Assembly (NCBI RefSeq): GCF_051401765.1
Contig: NW_027480449.1
Span: 1,798,001 to 1,862,000, forward strand
Direction: 5' to 3'
Source of the DNA: Calliopsis andreniformis
Taxonomy: Eukaryota > Arthropoda > Insecta > Hymenoptera > Andrenidae
DNA length: 64,000 nucleotides
In this document: one piece after another, positions 39,997 through 53,950 of the stretch
Layout of the letters: the number at the start of each line of letters is the position of its first letter
Numbering within the stretch: the stretch's first letter is position 1
Program-made: the position numbers and the translations under genes
The notes under the pieces: model-generated
Database searches by the model: none
Seen by the model: only the letters and a program-made list of their open reading frames with translations
What the model was told of the DNA's origin: nothing

Positions 39997-41545
39997 TGAA
40001 GATTGAGTATTGTGGATTGAAGATTGAGGACTGGGGATTGAGGATTGAAGATTGAGGATTAAGGATTCAGGATTGGGGATTGAGGATCTAGGATTGGAGA
40101 TTGATTATTGAGGATTGAAGATTGAGGATTCAGAATTGATGTTTAAGGACTGAGGATTGACGATTGAAGATTGAGTATTGAGGATTGAGGATTGAGGATT
40201 GAGGACTGAGGATTGAGGATTGAGGGTTGAGGATGGAGCATTGTGGATTGAAGATTGAGGACTGGGGATTGTGGATTGAAGATTGAGGATTAAGGATTGA
40301 GGATTGGGGATTGAGGATCTAGGATTGGAGATTGATTATTGAGGATTGAAGATTGAGGATTCGGAATTGAGGTTTGAGGACTGAGGATTGACGATTGAAG
40401 ATTGAGTATTGAGGATTGAGGATTGAGTATTGAGGATTGAGGATTGAGGATTGAGGATTGAGGATTGAGTATTGAATATTGAGGATTGAATGTTGAGGAT
40501 TGCGTACTGAGGATTGGGGATTGAGGATTGAGGAATGAGGATTGAGGTTTGAGGATTGAGGATTGATGATTGAGGATTGAGTATTGAAGATTGAGGATTC
40601 ATGACTGAGGATTGAGGATTGAGGATTGATGATTGATGATTGAGGATTGAGGATTGAAGATTGAGTATGGAGGATTGAAGATTGAGGACTGAGGATTGAA
40701 GAACGAGGATTGACGATTGAGGATGATGGCTGAGGTTTGAGGACTGAGGTTTGAGGACTGAGGACTGAGGATTGAGGATTGAGAATTGAGGATAGAGGAT
40801 TGAGGATTGAGGATTGAGGACTGAGGATTGAGTATTGAAGATTGAGGATTGAGGATTCAGGATTGAGGATTGAGCATTGAGGATTGATAATTGAGGATTG
40901 AGGATTGAGGATTGAGGATTGAGTATTGAGGATTGATGATTGAAGACTGAGTATTGAGGATTGAACATTGAGGACTGAGGATTCAGGATTGAGGATTAAG
41001 GATGAGGGCTGAGGGTTGAGGATTGAGGATTGAGGATTGAGGCTGAAGATTGTGTATTGAGGATTGAGGATTGAGGATTGAGGATTGAGTATTGAAGATT
41101 GAAGATTGATGATTGTGGATTGAGGACTGAGGATTGAGGATTGAGGATTGAGGATTGAAGACTGAGTATTGAGGATTGAAGATTGAGTATTGAGGATTGA
41201 ATTTTGTGGATTGAAGATTGAGAATTGAGGATTGAGGATTAAGAATTGAGAATTGAGGATGAGGACTGAGGGTTGAGGATTGAGGTTTGTGGAATGAGGA
41301 TTGAGGATTGAGTGTTGAGGATTGATGATTGAGGATTGAGTATTGAAGATTGAGGATTGATGACTGAGGATTGAGGATTGAGGATTGATGATTGAGAATT
41401 GAGGATTGAAGATTGAGTATGGAGGATTGAATATTGAGGATTGAGGATTGAGGAACCAGGATTGACGATTGAGGATGATGGCTGAGGTCTGAGGACTGAG
41501 GTTTAAGGACTGAGGACTGAGGATTGAGGATTGAGAATTGAGGAT
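39997..41545 (+). repeat. Block X, copy 3
   Basis: Copy of 27915-29465 at offset 12,082, lying between beta and gamma. In alpha the corresponding block X copy lies just before 17585, so block X can be read as the segment leading into each higher-order unit. Confidence 0.85.
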
Positions 41546-41685
41546 TGAGGATTGAGGATTGAGGATTGAGTATTGAAGATTGAGGATGGATGACTGAGGA
41601 TTGAGGATTGAGGATTGATGATTGAGGTTTGAGGATTGAGGATTGAGGATGGAGGATGAGGGCTGAGGGTTGAGCGTTGAGGTTT

Positions 41686-41724
41686 GAGTATTGAATACTG
41701 AGAATTCAGGATATTCTATTGAGT
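41686..41724 (+). repeat. Half L element, class g
   Basis: EcoRI site at 41702; opens copy gamma. Confidence 0.84.
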
Positions 41725-42580
41725 ATTGAGAATTGAGGATTGATGGTTGAGTATTGAGGATTGTGGATTGAGTATTGAGGATTGAAGATTGAGGTTTGAG
41801 GATTGAGAATTGGGAATTGAGGATGAGGACCGAGGGTTGAGGATTGAGGTTTGAGGAACGAGGATTGAGGATTGAGAATTGAGGATGAGGACTGAGGGTT
41901 CAGGATTGAGGTTTGAGGGACGAGGATTGAGGATTGAGGATTGAGGATTCAGGATTGAGGATTGAGGATTGAAGATTGAGTATTGAGGATTGATGATTGA
42001 GGTTTGAGGATTGAGTATTGAAGATTGAGGATTGATGATTGAGGATTGCGGACTGAGGATTGAGGATTGAGGATTGAGGATTGAGGATTGAGGATTGAAG
42101 ACTGAGTATTGAGGATTGAATAATTGAGTATTGAGGATTGAATTTTGAGGATTGAAGATTGAGGATTGAGGATTGAGGAGTAAGAATTGAGAGTTGAGGA
42201 TGAGGACTGAGGGTTGAGGATTGAGGTTTGTGGAATGAGGATTTAGGATTGAGGATTGAGGATTGATGATTGAGGATTGAGTATTGAAGATTGAGGATTG
42301 ATGACTGAGGATTGAGGATTGAGGATTGATGATTGAGGTTTGAGGATTGAAGATTCAGTATGGAGGATTGAATATTGAGGATTGAGGATTGAGGAACGAG
42401 GATTGACGATTGAGGATGATGGCTGAGGTTTGAGGACTGAGGTTTGAGGTCTGAGGACTGAGGATTGAGGACTGAGAATTGAGGATTGAGGATTGAGGAT
42501 TGTGGATTGTGTATTGAAGATTGAGGATTGAGGATTGAGGATGAGGGCTGAGGGTTGAGGATTGAGGTTTGAGGACTGAC

Positions 42581-42693
42581 GACTGAGGATTGAGGGTTGA
42601 GTGATGAGAATTGATGTTTGTGGATAGAGATTTGAAGATTGCAAATTGAGTATTGCGTATTGAAAGCTCTGAAGTGAGGACATTCTATTGAGG
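42581..42693 (+). repeat. L element, subfamily b
   Basis: Counterpart of 33603 at offset 8,978. Confidence 0.87.
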
Positions 42694-44669
42694 ATTGAGG
42701 ATCGACATCTTATTGTTGAGGACTGAGTTCTGAAAGTTGAGGATTCAGGATTGAGGATTCAGGATTGTGGTTTGAGGACTGAGGATTGAGGATTGAGGAT
42801 TGAGGATTGAGGATTGAGGATTGAGGATTGAAGATTGAGGATTGTGTATAGAGGATTGAACATTGAGGATTGAGGATTGAGGATTGAGGATTGAGGATTG
42901 AGGATTGAGGACTGAGTGCTGAAGATTGGGGATTCAGGATTGAGGAACGAGGATTGATGATTGAGGATGGAGCATTGAGGATTGAAGATTGAGGACTGGG
43001 GATTGAGGATTGAAGATTGAGGATTAAGGATTGAGGATTGGGGATTGAGGATCTAGGATTGGAGATTGATTATTGAGGATTGAAGATTGAGGATTCAGAA
43101 TTGAGGTTTGAGAACTGAGGATTGACGATTGAAGATTGAGTATTGAGGATTGAGGATTGAGGGTTGAAGATTGAGGATTGAGGATTGAGGATGAGGGCTG
43201 AGGGTTGAAGATTGAGTATTGAGTATTGAAGATTGAGGATTGAGGATTGAGGATTGAGGACTGAGGATTGAGGATTGACGATGAGGGCTGAGGGTTGAGG
43301 ATTGAGGTTTGAGGACTGAGGACTGAGGATTGAGGATTGAGAATTGAGGATTGAGGGTTGAGGATTGAAGGTTGAGGATTGGGCATTGAGGATTGAGGAA
43401 TGAGGATTGAGGATTGAGGATTGAGGATTGAGCAATGAAGATTGAGGATTGAGGATCGAGGATTGAGGATTGAATATTGAGTATTGAGGATTGAAGATTG
43501 AGGATTGAGGATTGAGGATTGAGGATTGAGGATTGAGGATTGAGGATTGTGTATTGAAGATTGTGGACTGATGATTGACGATTGAAGACTGAGGATTGAG
43601 GATTGATTATTGAGCTTTGGGGATTAAAGATTGTGGACTGGGGATAGAGGATTGAATATTGAGGATTAAGGATAGAGTATTGGGGATTGATGATCTAGGA
43701 TAGGAGATTGATTATTGAGGATTGAAGATTGAGGATTGAGGATTGAGAATTGAGAATTGAGGATGAGGACAGAGGGTTGAGGATTGAGGTTTGAGGAATG
43801 AGGATTGAGGATTCAGGATTGAGGATTGAGGATTGAGGATTGAGGATTGAGGATTGAGGATTGAGGATTGAGTATTGAAGATTGAGGATTGATGAGTTAG
43901 GATTGAGGATTGAGCATTGAGGATTGAGGATTGAGTATTGAAGATTGAGGATGGCTGACTGAGGATTGAGGATTGAGGATTGATGATTGAGGATTGAGGA
44001 TTGAAGATTCAGTATGGAGGATTGAAGGTTGAGTATTGAGGATTGAGGATTGAGGATTGAGGATTGAGGATTGAGTCTTGAAGATTGAGGATTGAATGTT
44101 GAGGATTGCGGACTGAGGATTGAGGATTGAGGATTGAGGAATGAGGATTGAGGATTGAGGATTGAGGATTGATGATTGAGGATTGAGTATTGAAGATTGA
44201 GGATTCATGACTGAGGATTGACGATTGAGGATGATGGCTGAGGTTTGAGGACTGAGGTTTGAGGACTGAGGACTGAGGATTGAGGATTGAGAATTGAGGA
44301 TTGAGGATTGAGGATTGAGTATTGAAGATTGAGGATTGATGACTGAGGATTGAGGATTGAGGATTGACGATTGAGGATTGGGAATTGAGGATTGAAGAAT
44401 GAGTATTGAGGATTGAAAGTTGATGATTGAGTATTGAGGATTGTGGTTTGGGGATTGAGGGTTGAGGATTCAAGGTTGAGTATTGAGGGTTGATCATTGA
44501 ATATTGATGATTGAGGATTGAGTACTGAGGATTGAAGGTTGAGGATTGGGGATTGAGGATTGGCGATTGATGATTGAGGACTGAGGATTGAGAATTGAGG
44601 ATTGAGGATTGAAGATTGAGTATTGAGGATTAAAGATTGAGGATTGAGGATTGAGGACTGAAGATTGCG

Positions 44670-44782
44670 GACTGAGTGTTGAGTTTTGAGTGATGCGAAT
44701 TGATGTTTGTAGACTGAGATTTGAAGATTGAAGATTGGGGATTGAGTACTGAAAACTGTGAATTGAGGATATTCTAATGAGG
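44670..44782 (+). repeat. L element, subfamily a
   Basis: Counterpart of 35685 at offset 8,985. Confidence 0.88.
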
Positions 44783-46703
44783 ACTGAGGATTGACAATTG
44801 GTTGCTGAGGACTGAGGGCTGAAGATTGACGATTCAGGATTAAGGATTCGGTATTGAGGTTTGTGGACGAGGACTGACGGTTGAGGATTCAGGTTTGAGG
44901 GTTGAGGATTGAGGACTGATGACTGAAGATTGAGGATTGAGGATTGAGGATTGAGTATTGAAGATTGAGGATTGATGATTGTGGATTGAGGACTGAGGAT
45001 TGAGGATTGAGGATTGAGGATTGAGGATTGAGTATCGAAGATTGAGGATGGATGACTGAGGATTGAGGATTGAGGATTGATGATTGAGGATTGAGGATTG
45101 AAGATACAGTATGGAGGATTGAAGGTTGAGTATTGAGGATTGAGGATTGAGGATTGAGGATTGAGGATTGAGTATTGAAGATTGAGGATTGAATGTTGAG
45201 GATTGTGGACTGAGGATTGAGGATTGAGGATTGAGGAATGAGGATTGAGGATTGAGGATTGAGGATTGATGATTGAGGATTGAGTATTGAAGATTGAGGA
45301 TTCATGACTGAGGATTGAGGATTGAGGATTGATGATTGAGGATTGAGGATTGAAGATTGAGTATGGAGGATTGAAGATTGAGGATTGAGGATTGAGGAAC
45401 GAGGATTGACGATTGAGGATGATGGCTGAAGATTGAGTATTGAGGATTGAGGATTGAGGGTTGAGGATTGAGGATTGAGGATTGAGGATGAGGGCTGAGG
45501 GTTGAAGATTGAGGATTGAGTATTGAAGATTGAGGATTGAGGATTGAGGATTGAGGATTGAGGATTGAGGATTGACGATGAGGGCTGAGGGTTGAGGATT
45601 GAGGTTTGAGGGCTGAGGACTGAGAATTGAGGATTGAGAATTGAGGATTGAGGATTGAGGATTGAAGGTTGAGGATTGGGTATTGAGGATTGAAGAATGA
45701 GGATTGAGTATTGAGGATTGAGGATTGAGGAATGAAGATTGAGGATTGAGGATCGAGGGTTGAGGATTGTAGATCGAGTATTGAGGATTGAAGATTGAGG
45801 ATTGAGGATTGAGGAACGAGGATTGACGATTGAGGATGATGGCTTAGGTTTGAGGACTGAGGTTTGAGGAATGAGGACTGAGGATTGAGGATTGAGAATT
45901 GAGGATTGAGGATTGAGGATTGAGGATTGGGTATTGAGGATTGAAGATTCAGGATTGATGATTGAGGATTGAGGATTGAGGATTGAGGATTGAGTATTGA
46001 AGATTGTGGACTGATGTTTGACGATTGAGGACTGAGGATTGAGGATTGATTATTGAGCTTTGGGGATTGAAGATTGTGGACTGCGGATAGAGGATTGAAT
46101 ATTGAGGATTAAGGATAGAGTATTGGGGATTAAGGATCTAGGATAGGAGATTGATTATTGAGGATTGAAGATTGAGGATCGACGATTGAGGATTGAGGAT
46201 TGTGGATTGAAGATTGAGGATTGGGTATTGAGGATTGAAGAATGAGGATTGAGGATTGAGCATTGAGGATTGAGTATTGAAGATTGAGTATTGAGGATTG
46301 AAGATTGACGATTGAGGATTGAGCATTGAGGATTGAAGATTGAGGATTGAGGATTGAGCATTGAGGATTGGGGATTGAGGATTGATGATTGAGTATTGAG
46401 GATTGAAGATTGAGGATTGAGGATTGAAGATTGAGGATTGAGGATTGAGGATTGAGGATTGAAGAATGAGGATTGAGGATTGAGGATTGAGGATTGAGGT
46501 ATGAAGATTGAGGATTGAGGATCGAGGATTGAGGATTGAATATTGAGTATTGAGGATTGAGGACTGAAGATTGAGGACTGGGATTGAGGATTGAGGATTG
46601 AGGATTGAGAATCGAAGATTGAGTATTGAGGATTGAAGATTGAGGTTTGACGACTGAGGATTGAGGATGGAGGATGAGGGCTGAGGGTTGAGCGTTGAGG
46701 ATT

Positions 46704-46742
46704 GAGTATTGAATACTGAGAATTCAGGATATTCTATTGAGT
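46704..46742 (+). repeat. Half L element, class g
   Basis: EcoRI site at 46720; preceded by AGCGTTGAGGATTGAG exactly as at 37719. Confidence 0.85.
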
Positions 46743-49700
46743 ATTGAGAATTGAGGATTGATGGTTGAGTATTGAGGATTGTGGATTGAGTATTGAGGAT
46801 TGAAGATTGAGGTTTGAGGATTGAGAATTGAGAATTGAGGATGAGGACTGAGGGTTGAGGATTGAGGTTTGAGGAACGAGGATTGAGGATTGAGAATTGA
46901 GGATGAGGACTGAGGGTTGAGGATTGAGGTTTGAGGAACGAGGATTGAGGATTGAGGATTGAGGACTGAGGATTGACGATTGAGTATTGAAGATTGAGGA
47001 TTGATGTCTGAGGATTGAGGATTGAGGATTCAGGATTGAGGATTGAGGATTGATGATTGAGGATTGAGGATTGAAGATTGAGTATGGAGGATTGAATATT
47101 GAGGATTGAGGATTGAGGAACGAGGATTGACGATTGAGGATGATGGCTGAGGTTTGAGGACTGAGGTTTGAGGACTGAGGACTGAGGATTGAGGATTAAG
47201 AATTGAGGATTGAGGACTGAGGATTGTGGATTGAGTATTGAAGATTGAGGATTGATGATTGTGGATTGAGGACTGAGGGTTGAGGATTGTGGATTGAGGA
47301 TTGAAGACTGAGTATTGAGGATTGAAGATTGAGGATTGAGGATTGAGGATTCAGGATTGAGGATTGAGGATGAGGGCTGAGGGTTGAGGATTGAGGATTG
47401 AGAATTGAGGATTGAGGATTGAGGATTGAGAACTGAGGATTGACGATTGAAGATTGAGTACTGAGGATTGAAGGTTGAGGACTGAGGATTGGGGATTGAG
47501 AATTGAGGATTGAGGATTGAGGATAGAAGATTGAGGATTGGGTATTGAGGATTGTAGAATGAGGATTGAGGATCGAGGATTGAGGATTGAAGATTGAGTA
47601 TTGAGGATTGAATATTTAGGATTGAGGATTGAGGATTGAGGATTGAGGATTGAGGATTGAGGATTGAAGATTGAATATTGATGATTGAAGATTGGGGATT
47701 GAGGATTGAGTGTTGTGGATTGAGGACAAGGAGTGAGGGCTGAGTATTGATATTTGAGGTCTGAGGATTGAGGATTGAGGATTGAGAATTGAGGATTGAG
47801 GATTGGGGATTGAGGATTGAGGATTGGGTATTGAGTATTGAAGAATGAGGATTGAGGATTGAGGATTGAGCATTGAGGATTGAAGATTGAGTATTGAAGA
47901 TTCAGGATTGATGATTGAGGATTGAGGATTGAGGATTGAGGATTGAGGATTGAGGATTGAGTATTGAAGATTGTGGACTGATGATTGACGATTGAGGACT
48001 GAGGATTGAGGATTGATTATTGAGCTTTGGGAATTGAAAATTGTGGACTGGGGATAGAGGATTGAATATTGAGGATTAAGGATAGAGTATTGGGGATTGA
48101 TGATCTAGGATAGGAGATTGATTATTGAGGATTGAAGATTGAGGATTGAGGATTGAGGATTGAGAATTGAGAATTGAGGATGAGGACTGAGGGTTGAGGA
48201 TTGAGGTTTGAGGAATGAGGATTGAGGATTGAGGATTGAGGATTGAGGATTGAGGATTGAGGATTGAGTATTGATGATTGAGGATTGAGGATTGAAGATT
48301 CAGTATGGAGGATTGAAGGCTGAGTATTGAGGATTGAGGATTGAGGATTGAGGATTGAGGATTGAGTATTGAAGATTGAGGATTGAATGTTGAGGATTGC
48401 GGACTGAGGATTGAGGATTGAGGATTGAGGAATGAGGATTGAGGTTTGAGGATTGAGGATTGATGATTGAGGATTGAGTATTGAAGATTGAGGATTCATG
48501 ACTGAGGATTGAGGATTGAGGATTGATGATTGAGGATTGAGGATTGAAGATTGAGTATGGAGGACTGAAGATTGAGGACTGAGGATTGAGGAACGAGGAT
48601 TGACGATTGAGTATGATGGCTGAGGTTTGAGGACTGATGTTTGAGGACTGAGGACTGAGGATTGAGGATTGAGAATTGAGGATTGAGGATTGAGGATTGA
48701 GGATTGAGGATTGAGGATTGAGTATTGAAGATTGAGGATTGAGGATTCAGGATTGAGGATTGAGCATTGAGGATTGATAATTGAGGATTGAGGACTGAGG
48801 ATTGAGGATTGAGTATTGAGGATTGATGATTGAAGACTGAGTATTGAGGATTGAACATTGAGGACTGAGGATTCAGGATTGAGGATTGAGGATGAGGGCT
48901 GAGGGTTGAGGATTGAGGATTGAGGATTGAGGCTTGAAGATTGTGTATTGAGGATTGAGGATTGAGGGTTGAGGATTGAGTATTGAAGATTGAGGATTGA
49001 TGATTGAGGATTGAGGATTGAGGAATGAAGACTGAGTATTGAGGATTGAAGATTGAGTATTGAGGATTGAATTTTGAGGGTTGAAGAATGAGGATTCAGG
49101 ATTGAGGATTGAGTATTCAGGAATGAAGATTGAGGATTGAGGATCGAGGATTGAGGATTGGAGATTGAGTATTGAGGATTGAAGATTGAGGATTGAGGAT
49201 TGAGGATTGAGGATTGAGGATTGAGGATTGAGGATTGAGGATTTAGTATTGAAGATTGTGGACTGATGATTGACGATTGAGGACTGAGGACTGAGGATTG
49301 AGGATTGATTATTGAGCTTTGGGGATTGAAGATTGTGGACTGGGGATAGAGGATTGAATATTGAGGATTAAGGATAGAGTATTGGGGATTGATGATCTAG
49401 GATAGGTGATTGATTATTGAGGATTGAAGATTGAGGATTGAGGATTGAGGATTGAGAATTGAGAATTGAGGATGAGGACTGAGGGTTGAGGATTGAGGTT
49501 TGAGGAATGAGGATCGAGGATTGAGGATTGAGGATTGAGTATTGAAGATTGAGGATTGATGACTGAGGATTGAGGATTGAGGATTGACGATTGAGGATTG
49601 GGAATTGAGGATTGAAGATTGAGTATTGAGGATTGAAAGTTGATGATTGAGGATTGAGGATTGTGGTTTGGGGATTGAGGGTTGAGGATTGAAGGTTGAG

Positions 49701-49889
49701 TATTGAGGATTGATCATTGAATATTGATGATTGAGGATTGAGGACTGAGGATTGAAGATTGAGGATTGGGGATTGAGGATAGGCGATTGAGCATTGAGGA
49801 CTGAGGACTGAGAATTGAGGATTGAGGATTGATGATTGAGTATTGAGGATTAAAGACTGAGGATTGAGGATTGAGGACTGAAGATTGAG

Positions 49890-50002
49890 GACTGAGTGTT
49901 GAGTTTTGAGTGATGCGAATTGATTTTTGTAGACTGAGATTTGTAGATTGAAGATTGGGGATTGAGTATTGAAAACTGTGAATTGAGGATATTCTAATGG
50001 GG
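49890..50002 (+). repeat. L element, subfamily a
   Basis: Shares GATTTTTGTAG and TCTAATGGGG with 26328. Confidence 0.87.
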
Positions 50003-50419
50003 ACTGAGGATTGACAATTGATTGTTGAGGACTGAGGGCTGAAGATTGACGACTCAGGATTGAGGATTCGGGATTGAGGTTTGAGGACGAGGACTGACGG
50101 TTAAGGATTCAGGTTTGGGGATTGAGGATTGAGGACTGATGACTGAGGATTTAGGATTGAGGATTGAGCATTGAGGATTGAAGATTTTGGACTGGGGATT
50201 GAGGATTGAAGATTGAGGATTAAGGATTGAGGATTGAGGATTGAGGATAGAGGATTGAGGATTGAAGATTGAGGATTGGGATTGAGGATTGAGGATTGAG
50301 GATTGAGAATCGAAGATTGAGTATTGAGGATTGAAGATTGAGGTTTGAGGATTGAGGATTGAGGATGGAGGATTGACGCTTGGGGATAGAGGATTGAGGA
50401 TGGAGGATTGAAGAGAGAG

Positions 50420-50532
50420 CACCGAGTGTTGAGGATTGAGTGTTGAGAATTGATGTTTGAGGATCGAGATTTGATTATTGAATATTGTGGATTGAGTATT
50501 GAATCATGAGAATTCAGGATATTCTATTGAGT
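50420..50532 (+). repeat. L element, subfamily c
   Basis: EcoRI site at 50510; counterpart of 38907 at offset 11,513. Confidence 0.87.
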
Positions 50533-51154
50533 ATTGAGAATTGAGGATTGATTGTTGAGTATTGAGAATTGATGGTTGATGGTTGTGTATTGAATATTGA
50601 GGATTGAGTATTGAGGATTGAAGATTGAGTATTGAGGATTGAAGGTTGATGATTGAGGATTGAGGATTGATGATTAAGGATTGAGGATTGAGGATTGAGT
50701 ATTGAGGATTGATGATTGAAGACTGAGTATTGAGGATTGAACATTGAGGATTGAGGATTCAGGATTGAGGATTGAGGATGAGGGCTGAAGGTTGACGATT
50801 CAGGATTGAGGATTCGGGATTGAGGTTTGAGGACGAGGACCGACGGTTGAGGATTCAGGTTTGGGGATCGAGGATTGAGGATCGAGGATTTAGGATTGAG
50901 GATTGAAGATTGAGTGTTGAGGATTGAGGATTGAGGATTGAGTGTTGAAGATTGAGGATTGATGATTGAGGATTGAGGATTGAGGATTGAGGATTGATGA
51001 TTCAGGACTGAGGATTGAAGATTGAGGATTGGGATTGAGGATTGAGGATTGAAGATTGAGATTCGAAGATTGAGTATTGAGGATTGATGATTGAGGTTTG
51101 AGGATTGAGGATTGAGGATGGAGGATGAGGGCTGAGGTTTGAGCGTTGAGGTTT

Positions 51155-51193
51155 GAGTATTGAATACTGAGAATTCAGGATATTCTATTGAGT
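51155..51193 (+). repeat. Half L element, class g
   Basis: EcoRI site at 51171; counterpart of 39635. Confidence 0.84.
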
Positions 51194-51836
51194 ACTGAGA
51201 ATTGAGTATTGATGGTTGAGTATTGAGGATTGAGGATTGAGTATTGAGGATTGAAGATTGAGGTTTGAGGATTGAGAATTGAGAATTGAGGATGAGGACT
51301 GAGGGTTGAGGATTGAGGTTTGAGGAACGAGGATTGAGGATTGAGTATTGAAGATTGAGGATTCATGACTGAGGATTGAGGATTGAGGATTGATGATTGA
51401 TGACTGAGGATTGAGGATTGAAGATTGAGTATGGAGGATTGAAGATTGAGGACTGAGGATTGAAGAACGAGGATTGACGATTGAGGATGATGGCTGAGGT
51501 TTGAGGACTGAGGTTTGAGGACTGAGGACTGAGGATTGAGGATTGAGAATTGAGGATTGAGGATTGAGGATTGAGGATTGAGGACTGAGGATTGAGTATT
51601 GAAGATTGAGGGTTGAGGATTCAGGATTGAGGATTGAGCATTGAGGATTGATAATTGAGGATTGAGGATTGAGGATTGAGGATTGAGTATTGAGGATTGA
51701 TGATTGAAGACTGAGTATTGAGGATTGAACATTGAGGACTGAGGATTCAGGATTGAGGATTAAGGATGAGGGCTGAGGTTTGAGGATTGAGGATTGAGGA
51801 TGGAGGATGAGGGCTGAGGGTTGAGCGTTGAGGTTT

Positions 51837-51875
51837 GAGTATTGAATACTGAGAATTCAGGATATTCTATTGAGT
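51837..51875 (+). repeat. Half L element, class g
   Basis: EcoRI site at 51853, only 682 bp after the previous one; opens the partial fourth copy. Confidence 0.84.
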
Positions 51876-53310
51876 ATTGAGAATTGAGGATTGATGGTTG
51901 GGTATTGAGGATTGTGGATTGAGTATTGAGGATTGAAGATTGAGGTTTGAGGATTGAGAATTGAGAATTGAGGATGAGGACTGAGGGTTGAGGATTGAGG
52001 TTTGAGGAACGAGGATTGAGGATTGAGAATTGAGGATGAGGACTGAGGGTTGAGGATTGAGGTTTGAGGGACGAGGATTGAGGATTGAGGATTGAGGACT
52101 GAGGATTGACGATTGAGTATTGAAGATTGAGGATTGATGTCTGAGGATTGAGGATTGAGGATTCAGGATTGAGGATTGAGTATTGAAGATTGAGTATTGA
52201 GGATTGATGATTGAGGATTGAGGATTGAGTATTGAAGATTGAGGATTGATGATTGAGGATTGCGGACTGAGGATTGAGGATTGAGGATTGAGGATTGAGG
52301 ATTGAGGATTGAAGACTGAGTATTGAGGATTGAGGATTGAGTATTGAGGATTGAATTTTGAGGATTGAAGATTGAGGATTGAGGATTGAGGAGTAAGAAT
52401 TGAGAGTTGAGGATGAGGACTGAGGGTTGAGGATTGAGGTTTGTGGAATGAGGATTGAGGATTGAGGATTGAGGATTGATGATTGAGGATTGAGTATTGA
52501 AGATTCAGGATTGAGGATTGAGGATGAGGGCTGAGGGTTGAGGATTGAGGATTGAGAATTGAGGATTGAGGATTGAGGATTGAGAACTGAGGATTGACGA
52601 TTGAAGATTGAGTACTGAGGATTGAAGGTTGAGGATTGAGGATTGAGGATTGAGGATTGACGATGAGGTCTGAGGGTTGAGGATTGAGGTTTGAGGACTG
52701 AGGACTGAGGATTGGGGATTGAGAATTGAGGATTGAGGATTGGGGATAGAAGATTGAGGATTGGGTATTGAGGATTGTAGAATGAGGATTGAGGATCGAG
52801 GATTGAGGATTGAAGATTGAGTATTGAGGATTGAATATTGAGGATTGAGGATTGTGGATTGAGGATTGAGGATTGAGGATTGAGGATTGAAGATTGAATA
52901 TTGATGATTGAAGATTGGGGATTGAGGATTGAGTGTTGTGGATTGAGGACAAGGAGTGAGGGCTGAGTATTGATATTTGAGGTCTGAGGATTGAGGATTG
53001 AGGATTGACGATTGAGGATTGGGAATTGAGGATTGAAGATTGAGTATTGAGAATTGAAGGTTGATGATTGAGGATTGAGGATTGTGGTTTGGGGATTGAT
53101 GGTAGAGGATTGAAGGTTGAGTATTGAGGATTGATCATTGAATATTGATGATTGAGGATTGAGGACTGAGGATTGAAGATTGAGGATTGGGGATTGAGGA
53201 TTGGCGATTGAGGATTGAGGACTGAGGATTGAGAATTGAGGATTGAGGATTGAAGATTGAGTATTGAGGATTAAAGATTGAGGATTGAGGATTCAGGACT
53301 GAAGATTGAG

Positions 53311-53423
53311 GACTGAGTGTTGAGTTTTGAGTGATGCGAGTTGATGTTTGTAGACTGAGATTTGAAGATTGAAGATTGGGGATTGAGTACTGAAAACTGT
53401 GAATTGAGGATATTCTAATGAGG
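53311..53423 (+). repeat. L element, subfamily a
   Basis: Reads GATGCGAGTTGATG; last subfamily-a copy before the right arm. Confidence 0.87.
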
Positions 53424-53950
53424 ACTGAGGATTGACAATTGATTGCTGAGGACTGAGGGCTGAAGATTGACGATTCAGGATTGAGGATTCGGGATTGAGG
53501 TTTGAGGACGAGGACTGACGGTTGAGGATTCAGGTTTGAGGATTGAGGATTGAGGACTGATGACTGAACATTGAGGATTGAGGGTTGAGGATTGAGTATT
53601 AAAGATTGAGGATTGATGATTGTGGATTGAGGACTGAGGATTGAGGATTGAGGATTGAGGATTGAGGATTGAGTATTGAAGATTGAGGATGGATGACTGA
53701 GGATTGAGGATTGAGGATTGAGGATTGAGGATTGAGGATTGAAGATTCAGAATGGAGGATTCAAGGTTGAGTATTGAGGATTGAGGATTGAGGATTGAGG
53801 ATTGAGGATTGAGTATTTAAGATTGAGGATTGAATGTTGAGGATTGCGGACTGAGGATTGTGGATTGAGGATTGAGGAATGATGATTGAGGATTGAGGAT
53901 TGAGGATTGATGATTGAGGATTGAGTATTGAAGATTAAGGATTCATGACT

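Larger units (their letters stand above)
41686..51193 (+). repeat. Higher-order repeat, copy gamma
   Basis: L order is g (41686), b (42581), a (44670), g (46704), a (49890), c (50420), g (51155). The left part (about 42380-47665) follows beta at 8,978/8,985. From about 47530 to 50230 it follows alpha (GATTTTGG at 26631 and 50183). From about 50250 it follows beta again at 11,513. Gamma is therefore a patchwork of beta-like and alpha-like segments, as expected from exchange between copies. No gene is present. Confidence 0.88.
51837..53950 (+). repeat. Higher-order repeat, partial fourth copy
   Basis: Starts with half-L g at 51837, which matches 17585 and 41686 together with flanking cells, and reaches L subfamily a at 53311, matching 21007 and 44670. 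Subfamily b is missing, so the segment is internally shortened. It leads into the right-arm family after about 54 kb. Confidence 0.78.
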
